The position numbers were made by a program, and so were the translations under genes. The notes below the pieces were generated by a model. It saw only the letters and a program-made list of their open reading frames with translations. It was not told where the DNA came from and did not search any database. This document shows positions 14,808-23,848 of a stretch of 64,000 nucleotides of DNA, in pieces. Every line of letters begins with the position of its first letter. The stretch's first letter is position 1. The DNA comes from Spirosoma fluviale. GTDB lineage: Bacteria > Bacteroidota > Bacteroidia > Cytophagales > Spirosomataceae. The stretch covers positions 1 to 64,000 of the forward strand of contig CAMDJW010000001.1 in the NCBI GenBank assembly GCA_945901025.1. The letters are read 5' to 3'.

Positions 14808-17291
14808 TTATTTCAGATTTGGATTCGATATTAAATTGGCAAATAATCTCCAAGCACCTGGTACCGCGGCTGGTAATTCGCGAAAGAAAACTAATCCTGT
14901 GTAGATGAATTGGCCTTTTCCATATTGACAAACGGTGATATTTCCCTTATTTAATTTTTCACCCGGATCCGTAAATCCTAATGGAAATTCAAAGTGAGTA
15001 TCATCTGATTCACCGGTATAAATGGATCTTTCTTGTACCCAATTTTCGAAATCGGTCTCTGAAATTTTATTGGGTACGTTTAATAAGGCATGAGTAGGAA
15101 GTAGGAAATCGGGTTTTGCGTCTTCTCGAGTAATTCTACCTCTACCGATCGACATTGGGTACGGTGCAATCGATGATTTAATCGGGCCTAAAAAACTAGC
15201 TGTATTGTATTGAACGATGTAATTTCCACCATTTTCTACATATTTCATGAGTTCAGGATAGGCATTGACCATATAATCAAGCGTATTGTGGGCTCTAACG
15301 CCGGTAACTACCGCATCATATTTTTTTAAGTTGGCCAAATTCAAATCGTTTTCGCTCAAAAAATCAATTTGATATCCTAATTGTTTAATGGCTTCAGGAA
15401 CCTTATCGCCTGCTCCTTTGATGTATCCAATGCGAGTTCCTTGCTTCTTAATGTCGATGTGCAAGATGTCTAAATTAACAGGAGAAAAATACCTTTGGGT
15501 AGGAATATGCGGGTATTCTATGGTTTGTAATTCCAATGAATCAACCCAATTCCCTCGTTGGGTTTCATAAGCCAGCGAAAGCTTTTGCTTTATTTTCCCT
15601 GATTCGGAGAATTTAGTTTCGTCGAATGGGAGGTTATAGGCCAACTTCTCACCTTTTTTCAACCCTTTGGGCAAAGAAATAGAACTTAATGTATTTTGGC
15701 CATTGGCCTGAATTTTTACGATTCCTGGGGCTATTTTTCCTAAAGCAAAAATGGTTAGTTCAACCATTTTCTTCGACTTTGAGCCCTTAGTTAGCAATAG
15801 TACATTCGAATTTAATGAAAAGACAGATTTTGGACTGATGCTAATGGGTTGGTATATTTCGCCTTTAACAGGGTCCACGATCATTTCTTGAATAGGCTTT
15901 TCTATTTGAAATTCTTCACCACCAATTAAAAAAGTGGCAGAAGCCATTATGGCTGGATCTGGGTTGGGTTGGCCTATTTTTTTAGGATCATCGACATTAA
16001 ATCGACCAATTTCTTTCGGTTTTTTGATCCAATAGGGTTGTGTTATTTCACTGCCGGCTATTAGAGTTCTAGATAGAATTTGTTTTTTTGAAACGCCTAA
16101 TTGACCAGACCAAGTCGAATCTTGATCTCCTACCGTAATTTTTAATTGGCCTACTTCGACTGGAGTACGCACGATGAATTCTGCTTTTACTTTAATGGAA
16201 TCACCTCTCGACACGATTCCAGCATTTGAATAGGCGTTTAAATTAATGCCCGCTGCTTTGATGACCCATTCATTAATTTGTTTTAATTTTTTATCTCGAA
16301 GCGTTGATTTAGGCAATGCAGCAATTGATTTTTTCAAAGCAATTAAGCTAGGGATACTTTCATGTGGTTGGCTAATCTTATAATTTTGAATGATTTGATC
16401 GATGGTATATTCAATCGAAGCTGCTCCTGGAATTCTAGCCCAAGAAACATCCACTCCATCCCATAATTTATTTACAGGAGTTGTTCCAGCCAAGGTCACG
16501 AAATATTCCATGCTTTTTCCTCGGTCTGCCGAAAATCCAAAACCCTGGCTTTTATGTTGGCTCCTACTAAATGCTGCCATTTCACCCGTACTTTGGCCAA
16601 TAGCTGGTAAATAATTCCCAATTTCAAATTTAAATTGGTCTTCGCTGATGGTTGAATTAGCTGAACCAGGAAAACGGAAAGTATTCCAAAGTAAACGTTT
16701 TGCTTGCCATACGTCCACCCCTAATTTTAATTGCTCAGGAAAGCGATTGGGGTCTGCAGCAGCTTTAAAAGCTTCTATGGCTAATACGGCTGATGCGGAA
16801 TGGTGGCCATGACCTGCTCTTGCATCGGGTGGAAAACGGGTAAAAATGATGTCTGGACGTAATTTTCGGATCACCCAAACCATGTCAGATAGAATTAATT
16901 CTTTTCCCCAAAAGCCTAAAGCCTCGTCCGTAGATTTTGAAAAGCCAAAATCAAAGGCTCTAGAGAAATACTGGTTAGCCCCATCGATTCTTCTAGCGGC
17001 CAATAATTCTTGCGTTCTGATTAATCCTAAGGCCACTCCTTGCTCATCACCTATTAAATTTTGTCCTCCTTCTCCGCGGTTACATGCAAAATAACTGGTT
17101 TCCCATTGTTGTTCTTGCGCAAACCAGGTCAACATATGCGTGCTTTCATCATCCGGGTGTGCTGCGATATGCAATACAGATCCTAAGACTTTTAATCCTT
17201 TTAAATCTTCGTATAATTGAGCCGAGGTTCTTTGTTGGGCTTGTACGCCAAACTGAACTGCGATGAGTGCAAGTAAAAGAAGTTTTTTCAT
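14808..17291 (-). CDS. PIG-L family deacetylase with ThuA/GATase-like C-terminus
   Basis: About 827 residues from the ATG at 17289-17291, which precedes a signal peptide (KKLLLLALIAVQFGVQAQ). The LmbE/PIG-L zinc motif AAHPDDES lies at 43-50 and the partner His motif AGHGHHSAS at 159-167. A long beta-rich middle follows. The C-terminal 200 residues contain KYDAVVTGVRAH and YVENGGNYIVQYNT, a glutamine-amidotransferase/ThuA-like fold without an obvious catalytic Cys. The enzyme should remove N-acetyl groups from a sugar substrate in the periplasm. It is downstream of the sialate-esterase-like gene, with a strong terminator between, so it may have its own promoter. Confidence 0.88.
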   Translation of the reverse strand: MKKLLLLALIAVQFGVQAQQRTSAQLYEDLKGLKVLGSVLHIAAHPDDESTHMLTWFAQEQQWETSYFACNRGEGGQNLIGDEQGVALGLIRTQELLAARRIDGANQYFSRAFDFGFSKSTDEALGFWGKELILSDMVWVIRKLRPDIIFTRFPPDARAGHGHHSASAVLAIEAFKAAADPNRFPEQLKLGVDVWQAKRLLWNTFRFPGSANSTISEDQFKFEIGNYLPAIGQSTGEMAAFSRSQHKSQGFGFSADRGKSMEYFVTLAGTTPVNKLWDGVDVSWARIPGAASIEYTIDQIIQNYKISQPHESIPSLIALKKSIAALPKSTLRDKKLKQINEWVIKAAGINLNAYSNAGIVSRGDSIKVKAEFIVRTPVEVGQLKITVGDQDSTWSGQLGVSKKQILSRTLIAGSEITQPYWIKKPKEIGRFNVDDPKKIGQPNPDPAIMASATFLIGGEEFQIEKPIQEMIVDPVKGEIYQPISISPKSVFSLNSNVLLLTKGSKSKKMVELTIFALGKIAPGIVKIQANGQNTLSSISLPKGLKKGEKLAYNLPFDETKFSESGKIKQKLSLAYETQRGNWVDSLELQTIEYPHIPTQRYFSPVNLDILHIDIKKQGTRIGYIKGAGDKVPEAIKQLGYQIDFLSENDLNLANLKKYDAVVTGVRAHNTLDYMVNAYPELMKYVENGGNYIVQYNTASFLGPIKSSIAPYPMSIGRGRITREDAKPDFLLPTHALLNVPNKISETDFENWVQERSIYTGESDDTHFEFPLGFTDPGEKLNKGNITVCQYGKGQFIYTGLVFFRELPAAVPGAWRLFANLISNPNLK

Positions 17292-17360
17292 TGAAGGGCA
17301 AATTATTAAATGCATTTCGAAACCTAATTTCGAAAGAGAAAGAATTGGGTAACTATTTAG

Positions 17361-17396
17361 CTCATTTTAAAAAATGACAGCGCATTAAGCGCTGTC
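17361..17396 (-). terminator. Strong terminator after the sialate O-acetylesterase gene
   Basis: Perfect 8-bp stem GACAGCGC (17376-17383), loop ATTAA, GCGCTGTC (17389-17396). On the minus strand it is followed by TTTTTT. It ends the transcript that comes from 18776. Confidence 0.85.
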
Positions 17397-17405
17397 ACCC
17401 ATTTT

Positions 17406-18776
17406 TTAATTCTCCCAATCATCCGTTCTAAAAAGGTTGACTGGTAAGCCTTCCCGACTAAATAAATTAGGCATATCGGCATTTTTAAAGGCGTAACGAA
17501 CCGCCACTGGATTAGGTACATCTGGGCTTGAAACCACCAACGATGAGCCATCTATTTTTCCTGTGGCTGGATAAAATTTCTTATCATCGCCTGCAATCAT
17601 TAAATGGCTAGGGTCGCCGTCTTTGGCTACCAATTTCCCATTTAACTCACGGAAATAAATTCTGATCTTTCCTTTTTCTACTTTCATTCGATCGTATTTA
17701 GGATAGAAAATGGGACCCGCTTCCTGGCCATAATGTTTGACTAATGCTAAATTGGCAAAACGATTGGCCACCTCTACTTTAATCGTTGGATGGATATTGG
17801 TCACATCAGGTACCAAATCCGTCAAAACGACCATCGCTGTATTTTCCAATTTCAAATTGTTTGTCTGAGCTTCTCTCAGTTTAGCCCCATTCACGTTGTC
17901 CCCATATTTATCATAAGGAGCAATTTGGGCAAAATAGAAGGGAAAGTTTTTATTGAAAGCCGTGCGCCAAGAAACAATTAGGTCATTCATTAATTCGAAA
18001 TAAGTTCCATATTGGCCTACATTACTTTCTCCCTGGTACCACAAAGCTCCAGCTATGTTATAGTTGATAATGGGTGCAATCATGGCATTGTAATTCATGC
18101 CGATGGTATTTTGATTATTTTTAATCGCCTGTACTAAATGTGGTTTTTTCATCACTGAGTCTCTGGCAATCCAAACTTCTGCTCGTGTACCTCCCCAATT
18201 CGAGCTAATTAATCCCATGGGAACTTTTAATTGAGCCTGAAGTTTTTTCCCAAAGAAATACCCAATGGCTGAAAAGGCCTTCATATCAGTAGGATTAGAA
18301 ACGACCCATTTCGCTCTGACATCTTCTTGAGGATATTTAGCTGTTCCTTTTGGGATGTAAAAGAATCGAATTTGATCGTTGGTCGCATTAGGCATTTCGT
18401 CGATGGACTCTTTCAGATTTTGAGAGCCGCTCCATTCCATATTGCTTTGGCCTGAAAATACCCATACTTCACCAAAAACCACATCGGAAACAGTGATGCT
18501 ATTTCCATTCGTTTTGAAGGTAATGCTATGATTACCACCTGCTTTTGGGGTATTAACCTGCAAAGAAAAATGTCCAAAGATAGACCTAGCTTTATATTGG
18601 GTTGTATCCCAATCCACAGTAACCTTAACTTCCTCCCCTGGATTGGTTGTCCAGCCCCAAAGTGTTACCTTGGATTTTTGTTGGAGTACCATGTGATCCC
18701 CAATAATAGCGGGCAATTGCACATCTGCCTGCAGGCGAAAAGCAAAGAATAATAAAAATATCAGTAATTTTTTCAT
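17406..18776 (-). CDS. Sialate O-acetylesterase-like SGNH esterase
   Basis: 456 residues. A signal peptide (KKLLIFLLFFAFRLQA) is followed by a beta-sandwich with LPAIIGDHMVLQQKSKVTLWGW, the typical family opening. GQSNMEW puts the catalytic Ser at 111. WYQGESN is the oxyanion/second SGNH block, and IHPTIKVEVANRFA supplies the catalytic His preceded by Asp. Family members remove acetyl esters from sialic acid or plant polysaccharides. Thirteen bp downstream of the Gfo/Idh/MocA gene, so co-transcribed. Together they suggest processing of an acetylated glycan in the periplasm. Confidence 0.88.
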   Translation of the reverse strand: MKKLLIFLLFFAFRLQADVQLPAIIGDHMVLQQKSKVTLWGWTTNPGEEVKVTVDWDTTQYKARSIFGHFSLQVNTPKAGGNHSITFKTNGNSITVSDVVFGEVWVFSGQSNMEWSGSQNLKESIDEMPNATNDQIRFFYIPKGTAKYPQEDVRAKWVVSNPTDMKAFSAIGYFFGKKLQAQLKVPMGLISSNWGGTRAEVWIARDSVMKKPHLVQAIKNNQNTIGMNYNAMIAPIINYNIAGALWYQGESNVGQYGTYFELMNDLIVSWRTAFNKNFPFYFAQIAPYDKYGDNVNGAKLREAQTNNLKLENTAMVVLTDLVPDVTNIHPTIKVEVANRFANLALVKHYGQEAGPIFYPKYDRMKVEKGKIRIYFRELNGKLVAKDGDPSHLMIAGDDKKFYPATGKIDGSSLVVSSPDVPNPVAVRYAFKNADMPNLFSREGLPVNLFRTDDWEN

Positions 18777-18789
18777 GTGATTTTTCAGA

Positions 18790-20157
18790 TTATTTTAACA
18801 TATTTCTATTCCATGGCCCACGATAAGGACGAGCTAATAAGGCTGTCGCTTCGGGATCATTGATAATGACTTTTTTAATTGGGTCATAAGAAAGTGGTCG
18901 ACCTAAACGCATCGATAAATTTGCGATGATGCAACTAGCTGTCGAAATATGTCCAGCTTCTATATCAGCTATAGGTCTTGATTTCTTGTCGATGGCCGCT
19001 AAGAAGTCCAACATATGCCCACGAGTTGCCGGAGCAGCATTTAATTCAATGCGTTCTTCTTTTAAATCCTCTGGATATTTTTCTTTTTCGAAAATGACAT
19101 CTTGGTGTATTTTCGTCGAAGCTTTGGGATCTACCGGAGTAAAGTCATAGCGCATTGTGCTCATTCTCAAAGTACCTTTTTCCCCATAAAGCGTCAATCC
19201 CCAAGGATAATCTGGATCTGGAGGAGTACCCCAAGAACGATGTTGCCAAACACAGTTTAAATCATTGTATTCAAAAACAGCCGTTTGAGTATCAGGAATG
19301 TTTGATTTACCTCCTTTTTGTACGTAGATACCGCCTTCAGAGCTGATGCGATTAGGCCAACCTAAATCCAACATCCAGCGAGCTGTGTCAAACATATGAA
19401 TACACATATCGCCCATAATTCCATTTCCGTACTCATTGAAAGTTCTCCACCACCTTGTGTGAGGTAATCCATCATATGGACGCATAGGTGCGGGTCCTGT
19501 CCACATTTCATAATCAAAAAACTCAGGAACAGGTTGAACCGGTGGGTTTCCATTATTGCGCATACTAAAATAGCAACACATCTCGACATGCGCTACTTTG
19601 CCCAATAAACCCTTATCTACAATATCTCGTTTTGCTTGAATTAAATGAGGAGTACTTTTTCGTTGAGTTCCTACTTGGACCGTTTTATTATATTTTCTAG
19701 CCGCAGCTACCATGGCCTCACCTTCTAATACGTCTACCGAAATAGGCTTTTGTACATATACATGGGCACCTGCTTTTACAGCGTCAATCATTTGTAAGGG
19801 ATGCCAATGATCTGGACTTCCCACGATAGCGATGTCCAATTCATTTTCTTTTAACAATTGGCGATAATCATTGTATAACTTAGGTGTTTTACCTGATTTT
19901 TGACGCTCAGAAACCATTTTACCGGCCTGATTTAATTGATTCCGGTCTGGATCACATAGGGCTAAAACCTCTACGGGAGCTACTTGCATGAGGCGGAAAA
20001 GATCACTTTTTCCGTACCAACCGGTACCTATTAAGCCTACTTTTAAAGGTTTGTCTGGATTGATTAAATCCAAACCATAGGCTCCAAACTGCGATAAGGC
20101 TAAGGATGCGGTAGCACCCTTGACAAATTGCCTACGATTAATGTTAAATGATTTCAT
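18790..20157 (-). CDS. Gfo/Idh/MocA family oxidoreductase with Tat-type leader
   Basis: 455 residues. The start MKSFNINRRQFVKGATA is a twin-arginine leader (RR at 8-9), so the folded NAD-bound protein is exported. The Rossmann motif is VGLIGTGWYGKSDL and EKP is replaced by VQKPISVDV at the usual EKP position. HWHP follows SPDH in the family-typical loop, and the C-terminal alpha/beta domain contains GIMGDMCIHMFDTARWML. Periplasmic members of this family are common in Bacteroidota and Planctomycetes carbohydrate loci, mostly with unknown substrates. It starts a two-gene unit with the SGNH esterase, downstream of the PVC cytochrome gene but separated by a terminator. Confidence 0.88.
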   Translation of the reverse strand: MKSFNINRRQFVKGATASLALSQFGAYGLDLINPDKPLKVGLIGTGWYGKSDLFRLMQVAPVEVLALCDPDRNQLNQAGKMVSERQKSGKTPKLYNDYRQLLKENELDIAIVGSPDHWHPLQMIDAVKAGAHVYVQKPISVDVLEGEAMVAAARKYNKTVQVGTQRKSTPHLIQAKRDIVDKGLLGKVAHVEMCCYFSMRNNGNPPVQPVPEFFDYEMWTGPAPMRPYDGLPHTRWWRTFNEYGNGIMGDMCIHMFDTARWMLDLGWPNRISSEGGIYVQKGGKSNIPDTQTAVFEYNDLNCVWQHRSWGTPPDPDYPWGLTLYGEKGTLRMSTMRYDFTPVDPKASTKIHQDVIFEKEKYPEDLKEERIELNAAPATRGHMLDFLAAIDKKSRPIADIEAGHISTASCIIANLSMRLGRPLSYDPIKKVIINDPEATALLARPYRGPWNRNMLK

Positions 20158-20457
20158 ATTTTGATCGGTTTAGAAATTGCATGTCATTTTTACAAGAAAC
20201 TAAGGTAACAATTTTGGAATTATTTTAAAATTAATTTAAATGAAAGGCGTGATTTTTTATTTTTGGGACCTATTATGTCATAAAAATTACACATATAAAA
20301 GCAATATCAATACGTGTATTTTCTCATTGGTGTTTCTCACTTCTATGTTTCAAAAATTGGTTGGGCCCTGATAAAAATTATACCGTTAGATTGCATTCAA
20401 AATTGCATAAAAAAAGCCCAAAAGGGCATTTTTTACGTATTTAAACTAGGATTTGAA
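20158..20457. other. Intergenic region between Gfo/Idh and PVC cytochrome genes
   Basis: 300 bp. It holds the terminator at 20409-20435 and, presumably, the promoter of the minus-strand Gfo/Idh gene. I see no small ORF with coding character and no RNA gene. The stretch between 20158 and 20240 is AT-rich with homopolymer runs. Confidence 0.5.
20409..20435 (-). terminator. Terminator after the PVC-type cytochrome gene
   Basis: AAAAAAGCCC, loop AAAA, GGGC-ATTTTTT: 4-bp GC core flanked by A/T runs on both sides, so it can act in both directions. It lies 23 bp after the stop of the gene ending at 20458. Confidence 0.75.
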
Positions 20458-23400
20458 TTATCTAGCTTTCAAAGAACTTAGGAATTCGACCACATCTCTA
20501 ATTTCTCTTTTTGATAGTAAACTACCCATGGGTGGCATGCTGGATGGAGCATTCACACGCGACTTAATGCGCGACAATGCAATTTTCAACGGTTCCGCTT
20601 CATTGGTTTTTAATTGGATTTCTTTCTCATTTTCGACAACCAATAAACCAGATACTTCTTGGCCATCGGTAAGCACAACGGTAACATTGCCAAAACCAGG
20701 TGCAATTCGAGCACTAGGTTCGATTAACGATTGAAGTATTTGTTCGCGAGTTAATCGACTACCCACCCCTTTTAAGGAAGGTCCTACATTTCCTGCTTCA
20801 CCATTTACGTTATGACAACGTACGCATTGAACCGTTTGATTGCGATTAAATATGCCATTTCCTACTTGTAAATTACCTCCGAAAAGCGCCTCTTTAAACT
20901 CATCAGTTAAGGTTCCTTTCGTTTTAAGTGCATCTAGTTTAGCGACCAATTTATCTAATTTACTTGCTTCAACCGCCTCCATTAAATCTAATTTGATTCC
21001 ATTTTCTAATTTGCCGCCAACCATTTTTTGAATCAAATCCTCGAAAATATCACTCGTGTTTTCTGATTTCATTTTTCCCATGCTTTGCAACAATTGTTGC
21101 TGCTCAGGCATACTGCCTTTTTCGAATATCGTATTCACGATGGATGGCAATTGGTTTTTCGAAATTTCAATTTTATTTAAATTACTTAACGCAACTCCAC
21201 GCACTCCCCTATCCGAATCATCCATTCCTCTTTGGATGATTAATGCCAAATTAGGATCTTTTAACGTGGCTAATGACGATAATTGTGACGAACGAACTTT
21301 TGCATTTGGATGATTGGCAAAAATTTGGGTTTGCTCTGAACGCAAATCAGTAATATTAAGTTCTGCCAATAAACGTGCGCTGGCGATTAATACCTCAGGG
21401 TTTTTGCTACGTAAAAACTCAGGCATTTTACTTTTTATTTTAGCGATTACATCGGCTGGATTTCTTTTTAATGGACCACGGTGACGTCCATCCACTCGAT
21501 CCATCACTGATGGATTAGCCCAAGAACCTAAAGTCGCAATGGCTTCCGCTCGGATGGCATCTGAAATATCACTTCTTTCCGCAAACTGAATTAACAAGTC
21601 GATTTCTTTGGCCGTTCCTACACGAAGACACGCATTGATGGCTCTTCTTAAAAGCGGTTCGCCTTTCCAAGCAGGATTAGCTAAACTAGCGGCCAAAGCA
21701 GGCAATGCATCCACAATCGATTCATCATCATTAATGGCTCTTGCCGCTTCTGTAGCAATGTATTCATCCGAATCTTGAAGCGATTTGGCAACTTTTGGGC
21801 TAGCCATGCGACGCAATATTAAGACAGATGCAAGTCTGAGAGATTTGTTTGCCGAGTTTTGCATCGCTACGATTGCTTCCTCCTTCCCTATTCGAGCTAA
21901 GGCTAAAACCGCTGCATGACGGATGTATTGATCTACATCTTGGTTACGTTCTAGCAAGGAAATTAATCCCGGAATGGATTTGGTTGATTTGATTCTACCC
22001 AATGCCTGTGCCGCAAAAAATTGACTTCTTGGGGCTTCTGTTCCTAATAAAGCAATTAAGGCATCTTCAGCAGGCACATAAAAAGCATCTCCTAAAACCT
22101 TTGCTGCTTGAGCTCTTAATTCAACATCCTCATCTTTTAATAGTGGAATTAGATTATCACCTAAACTTCTAGTTTTTTCAATCAATTGGCCCATTCCCCA
22201 CACACCATGTACGCGAGCTAATTGGTTTGATTTTTGATTGATGGCGTTCAATAAACGGTCAGCAGCCGCTCTGCTAACCAATTCAAACTGTGCTTTTAAA
22301 CGAACTCTTTGATCACCATAGGCTAAAAGATTGGATAACTGATCCAAAGTTTGAAGCGCGTAATCTTGTTGGATATACGTTTTTGTTTGTGCCCTCTCTT
22401 CGGTTAGATCTCTATTTTTATCATCTACATCCAATTTCCATACACGGCCATAGTTTTTGGTATCCCAACCAAATACCCAATCCGCTGCATAAAGCGCACC
22501 TTCAGGACCAAAGCGTATGCCGGTTGGCAATATTCCACTCACCACATCCACTTCTGATTTGAAATCAAAACTGGCACCTTTTGGCTTTAAATCGAACGAC
22601 CAAATATGAGAATTGGTTGCATTGCCTACAAATTCTACTAAGAAGAAATGATTTTGCCATTGCTTGCCCAAAGCCGTACCCGGGTTAAACACCATTCCGG
22701 TAGGACCATTGTGGAAATTACGAATCGGTGGAATAATATAAGCCGCTTGGCCTTCCCAACGCGGGGTAAATAACTTCTCGTCCATCCATACTTTATATAG
22801 ATTGTTGGTAGGATCTGTATACTTCCCGTATTGCCAGTTGGAACGCCAACCCGCGTCAGAACCCTCCACCACATGCACCAATCGCTCACTTTCACCTGGA
22901 TGATCACCATCATTATCTGAACTGATCAAATTCCCATAGGTGTCAAAAACAAATTCATGCGTATTTCTCAATCCCGAAGCATACACTTCAAAATTACTTC
23001 CGTCCGGATTTGAACGCACAATAACTCCTGAGTTTGGATATTTGTATTGCTTGCCATCTACAGCGGTGATATTAGCCCCGATGTCACCTATTTGCCAGTA
23101 AATTTTACCATCTGGACCTTCCACCACTCCGGACATTCCATGACCACCAAAACCAATATGAACTCCATACCCATGAGAGATCGAAACGGGATTCGTCCAT
23201 AAACCTTTTTTGTGCGTATTTTCTAAACGCCATAAATCGGGACCCACGGCAATGAATGCATCTTTTTTACGGACTAAAATACCTCCGGACACGTCCGTAA
23301 TTTCTTCATTAAAACCATTGAAAACACGGGAAGAAAGATCTGCAAAACCATCTCCATCTTTATCCTCAATTTTCCAAATTTCTTCTTTCTCAACAGCCAA

Positions 23401-23844
23401 ATCTTTCCAATCGTGCGATCCATCCCCATTTAAATCTTTTAACCACTCGTTTTGAGCGCTTTTCTCTGGGGCAAAAGTCTTTCTTAAAAATGCCCTACGA
23501 TCTTCAACTGTCTGCAAACCTATCGATTCAGTCATCCAATCCCGATGCCCACGAATGTCAAATTCCGAATTTTTTTGTCGGTTTGTTCGTGTCAGGAATA
23601 CAGCACCTTGATCATCGATGTCCATAGAAACTGGGTCGATGGCCAGCGAATCAGAGGCCCAACGCGTTATTTTAAAACCTTGGGCAATTTTGATTGGTGT
23701 TTTATCCAGAGCGGCTTGTGCCTTTTCTGCGAGATTATCTTGGTCCTCTACGATCACTTGGTACGTGTCTTTTTCCAATTTATTCATACATGAATACAGG
23801 AAAATAGGTCCAGCACAGGCTAATAATAATAATTGTTTTTTCAT
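20458..23844 (-). CDS. PVC-type heme-binding lipoprotein (propeller, HEAT repeats, cytochrome c)
   Basis: 1128 residues. The lipoprotein signal ends LYSC. Residues up to about 460 form the PVC N-terminal beta-propeller, with GYGVHIGFGGHGMSGVVEGPDGKIYW and SSDNDGDHPGES. A HEAT-repeat region runs to about 960 (for example DEDVELRAQAAKVLGDA). The C-terminal cytochrome c has CVRCH at about 1007-1011 and a Met ligand in SMPPMG near 1104. This architecture is named for Planctomycetes-Verrucomicrobia-Chlamydiae genomes but also occurs in Bacteroidota. It is proposed to pass electrons during sugar oxidation; substrate unknown. The start is 4 bp after the TonB receptor stop, so they are co-transcribed. 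Confidence 0.9.
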   Translation of the reverse strand: MKKQLLLLACAGPIFLYSCMNKLEKDTYQVIVEDQDNLAEKAQAALDKTPIKIAQGFKITRWASDSLAIDPVSMDIDDQGAVFLTRTNRQKNSEFDIRGHRDWMTESIGLQTVEDRRAFLRKTFAPEKSAQNEWLKDLNGDGSHDWKDLAVEKEEIWKIEDKDGDGFADLSSRVFNGFNEEITDVSGGILVRKKDAFIAVGPDLWRLENTHKKGLWTNPVSISHGYGVHIGFGGHGMSGVVEGPDGKIYWQIGDIGANITAVDGKQYKYPNSGVIVRSNPDGSNFEVYASGLRNTHEFVFDTYGNLISSDNDGDHPGESERLVHVVEGSDAGWRSNWQYGKYTDPTNNLYKVWMDEKLFTPRWEGQAAYIIPPIRNFHNGPTGMVFNPGTALGKQWQNHFFLVEFVGNATNSHIWSFDLKPKGASFDFKSEVDVVSGILPTGIRFGPEGALYAADWVFGWDTKNYGRVWKLDVDDKNRDLTEERAQTKTYIQQDYALQTLDQLSNLLAYGDQRVRLKAQFELVSRAAADRLLNAINQKSNQLARVHGVWGMGQLIEKTRSLGDNLIPLLKDEDVELRAQAAKVLGDAFYVPAEDALIALLGTEAPRSQFFAAQALGRIKSTKSIPGLISLLERNQDVDQYIRHAAVLALARIGKEEAIVAMQNSANKSLRLASVLILRRMASPKVAKSLQDSDEYIATEAARAINDDESIVDALPALAASLANPAWKGEPLLRRAINACLRVGTAKEIDLLIQFAERSDISDAIRAEAIATLGSWANPSVMDRVDGRHRGPLKRNPADVIAKIKSKMPEFLRSKNPEVLIASARLLAELNITDLRSEQTQIFANHPNAKVRSSQLSSLATLKDPNLALIIQRGMDDSDRGVRGVALSNLNKIEISKNQLPSIVNTIFEKGSMPEQQQLLQSMGKMKSENTSDIFEDLIQKMVGGKLENGIKLDLMEAVEASKLDKLVAKLDALKTKGTLTDEFKEALFGGNLQVGNGIFNRNQTVQCVRCHNVNGEAGNVGPSLKGVGSRLTREQILQSLIEPSARIAPGFGNVTVVLTDGQEVSGLLVVENEKEIQLKTNEAEPLKIALSRIKSRVNAPSSMPPMGSLLSKREIRDVVEFLSSLKAR

Positions 23845-23848
23845 AGTT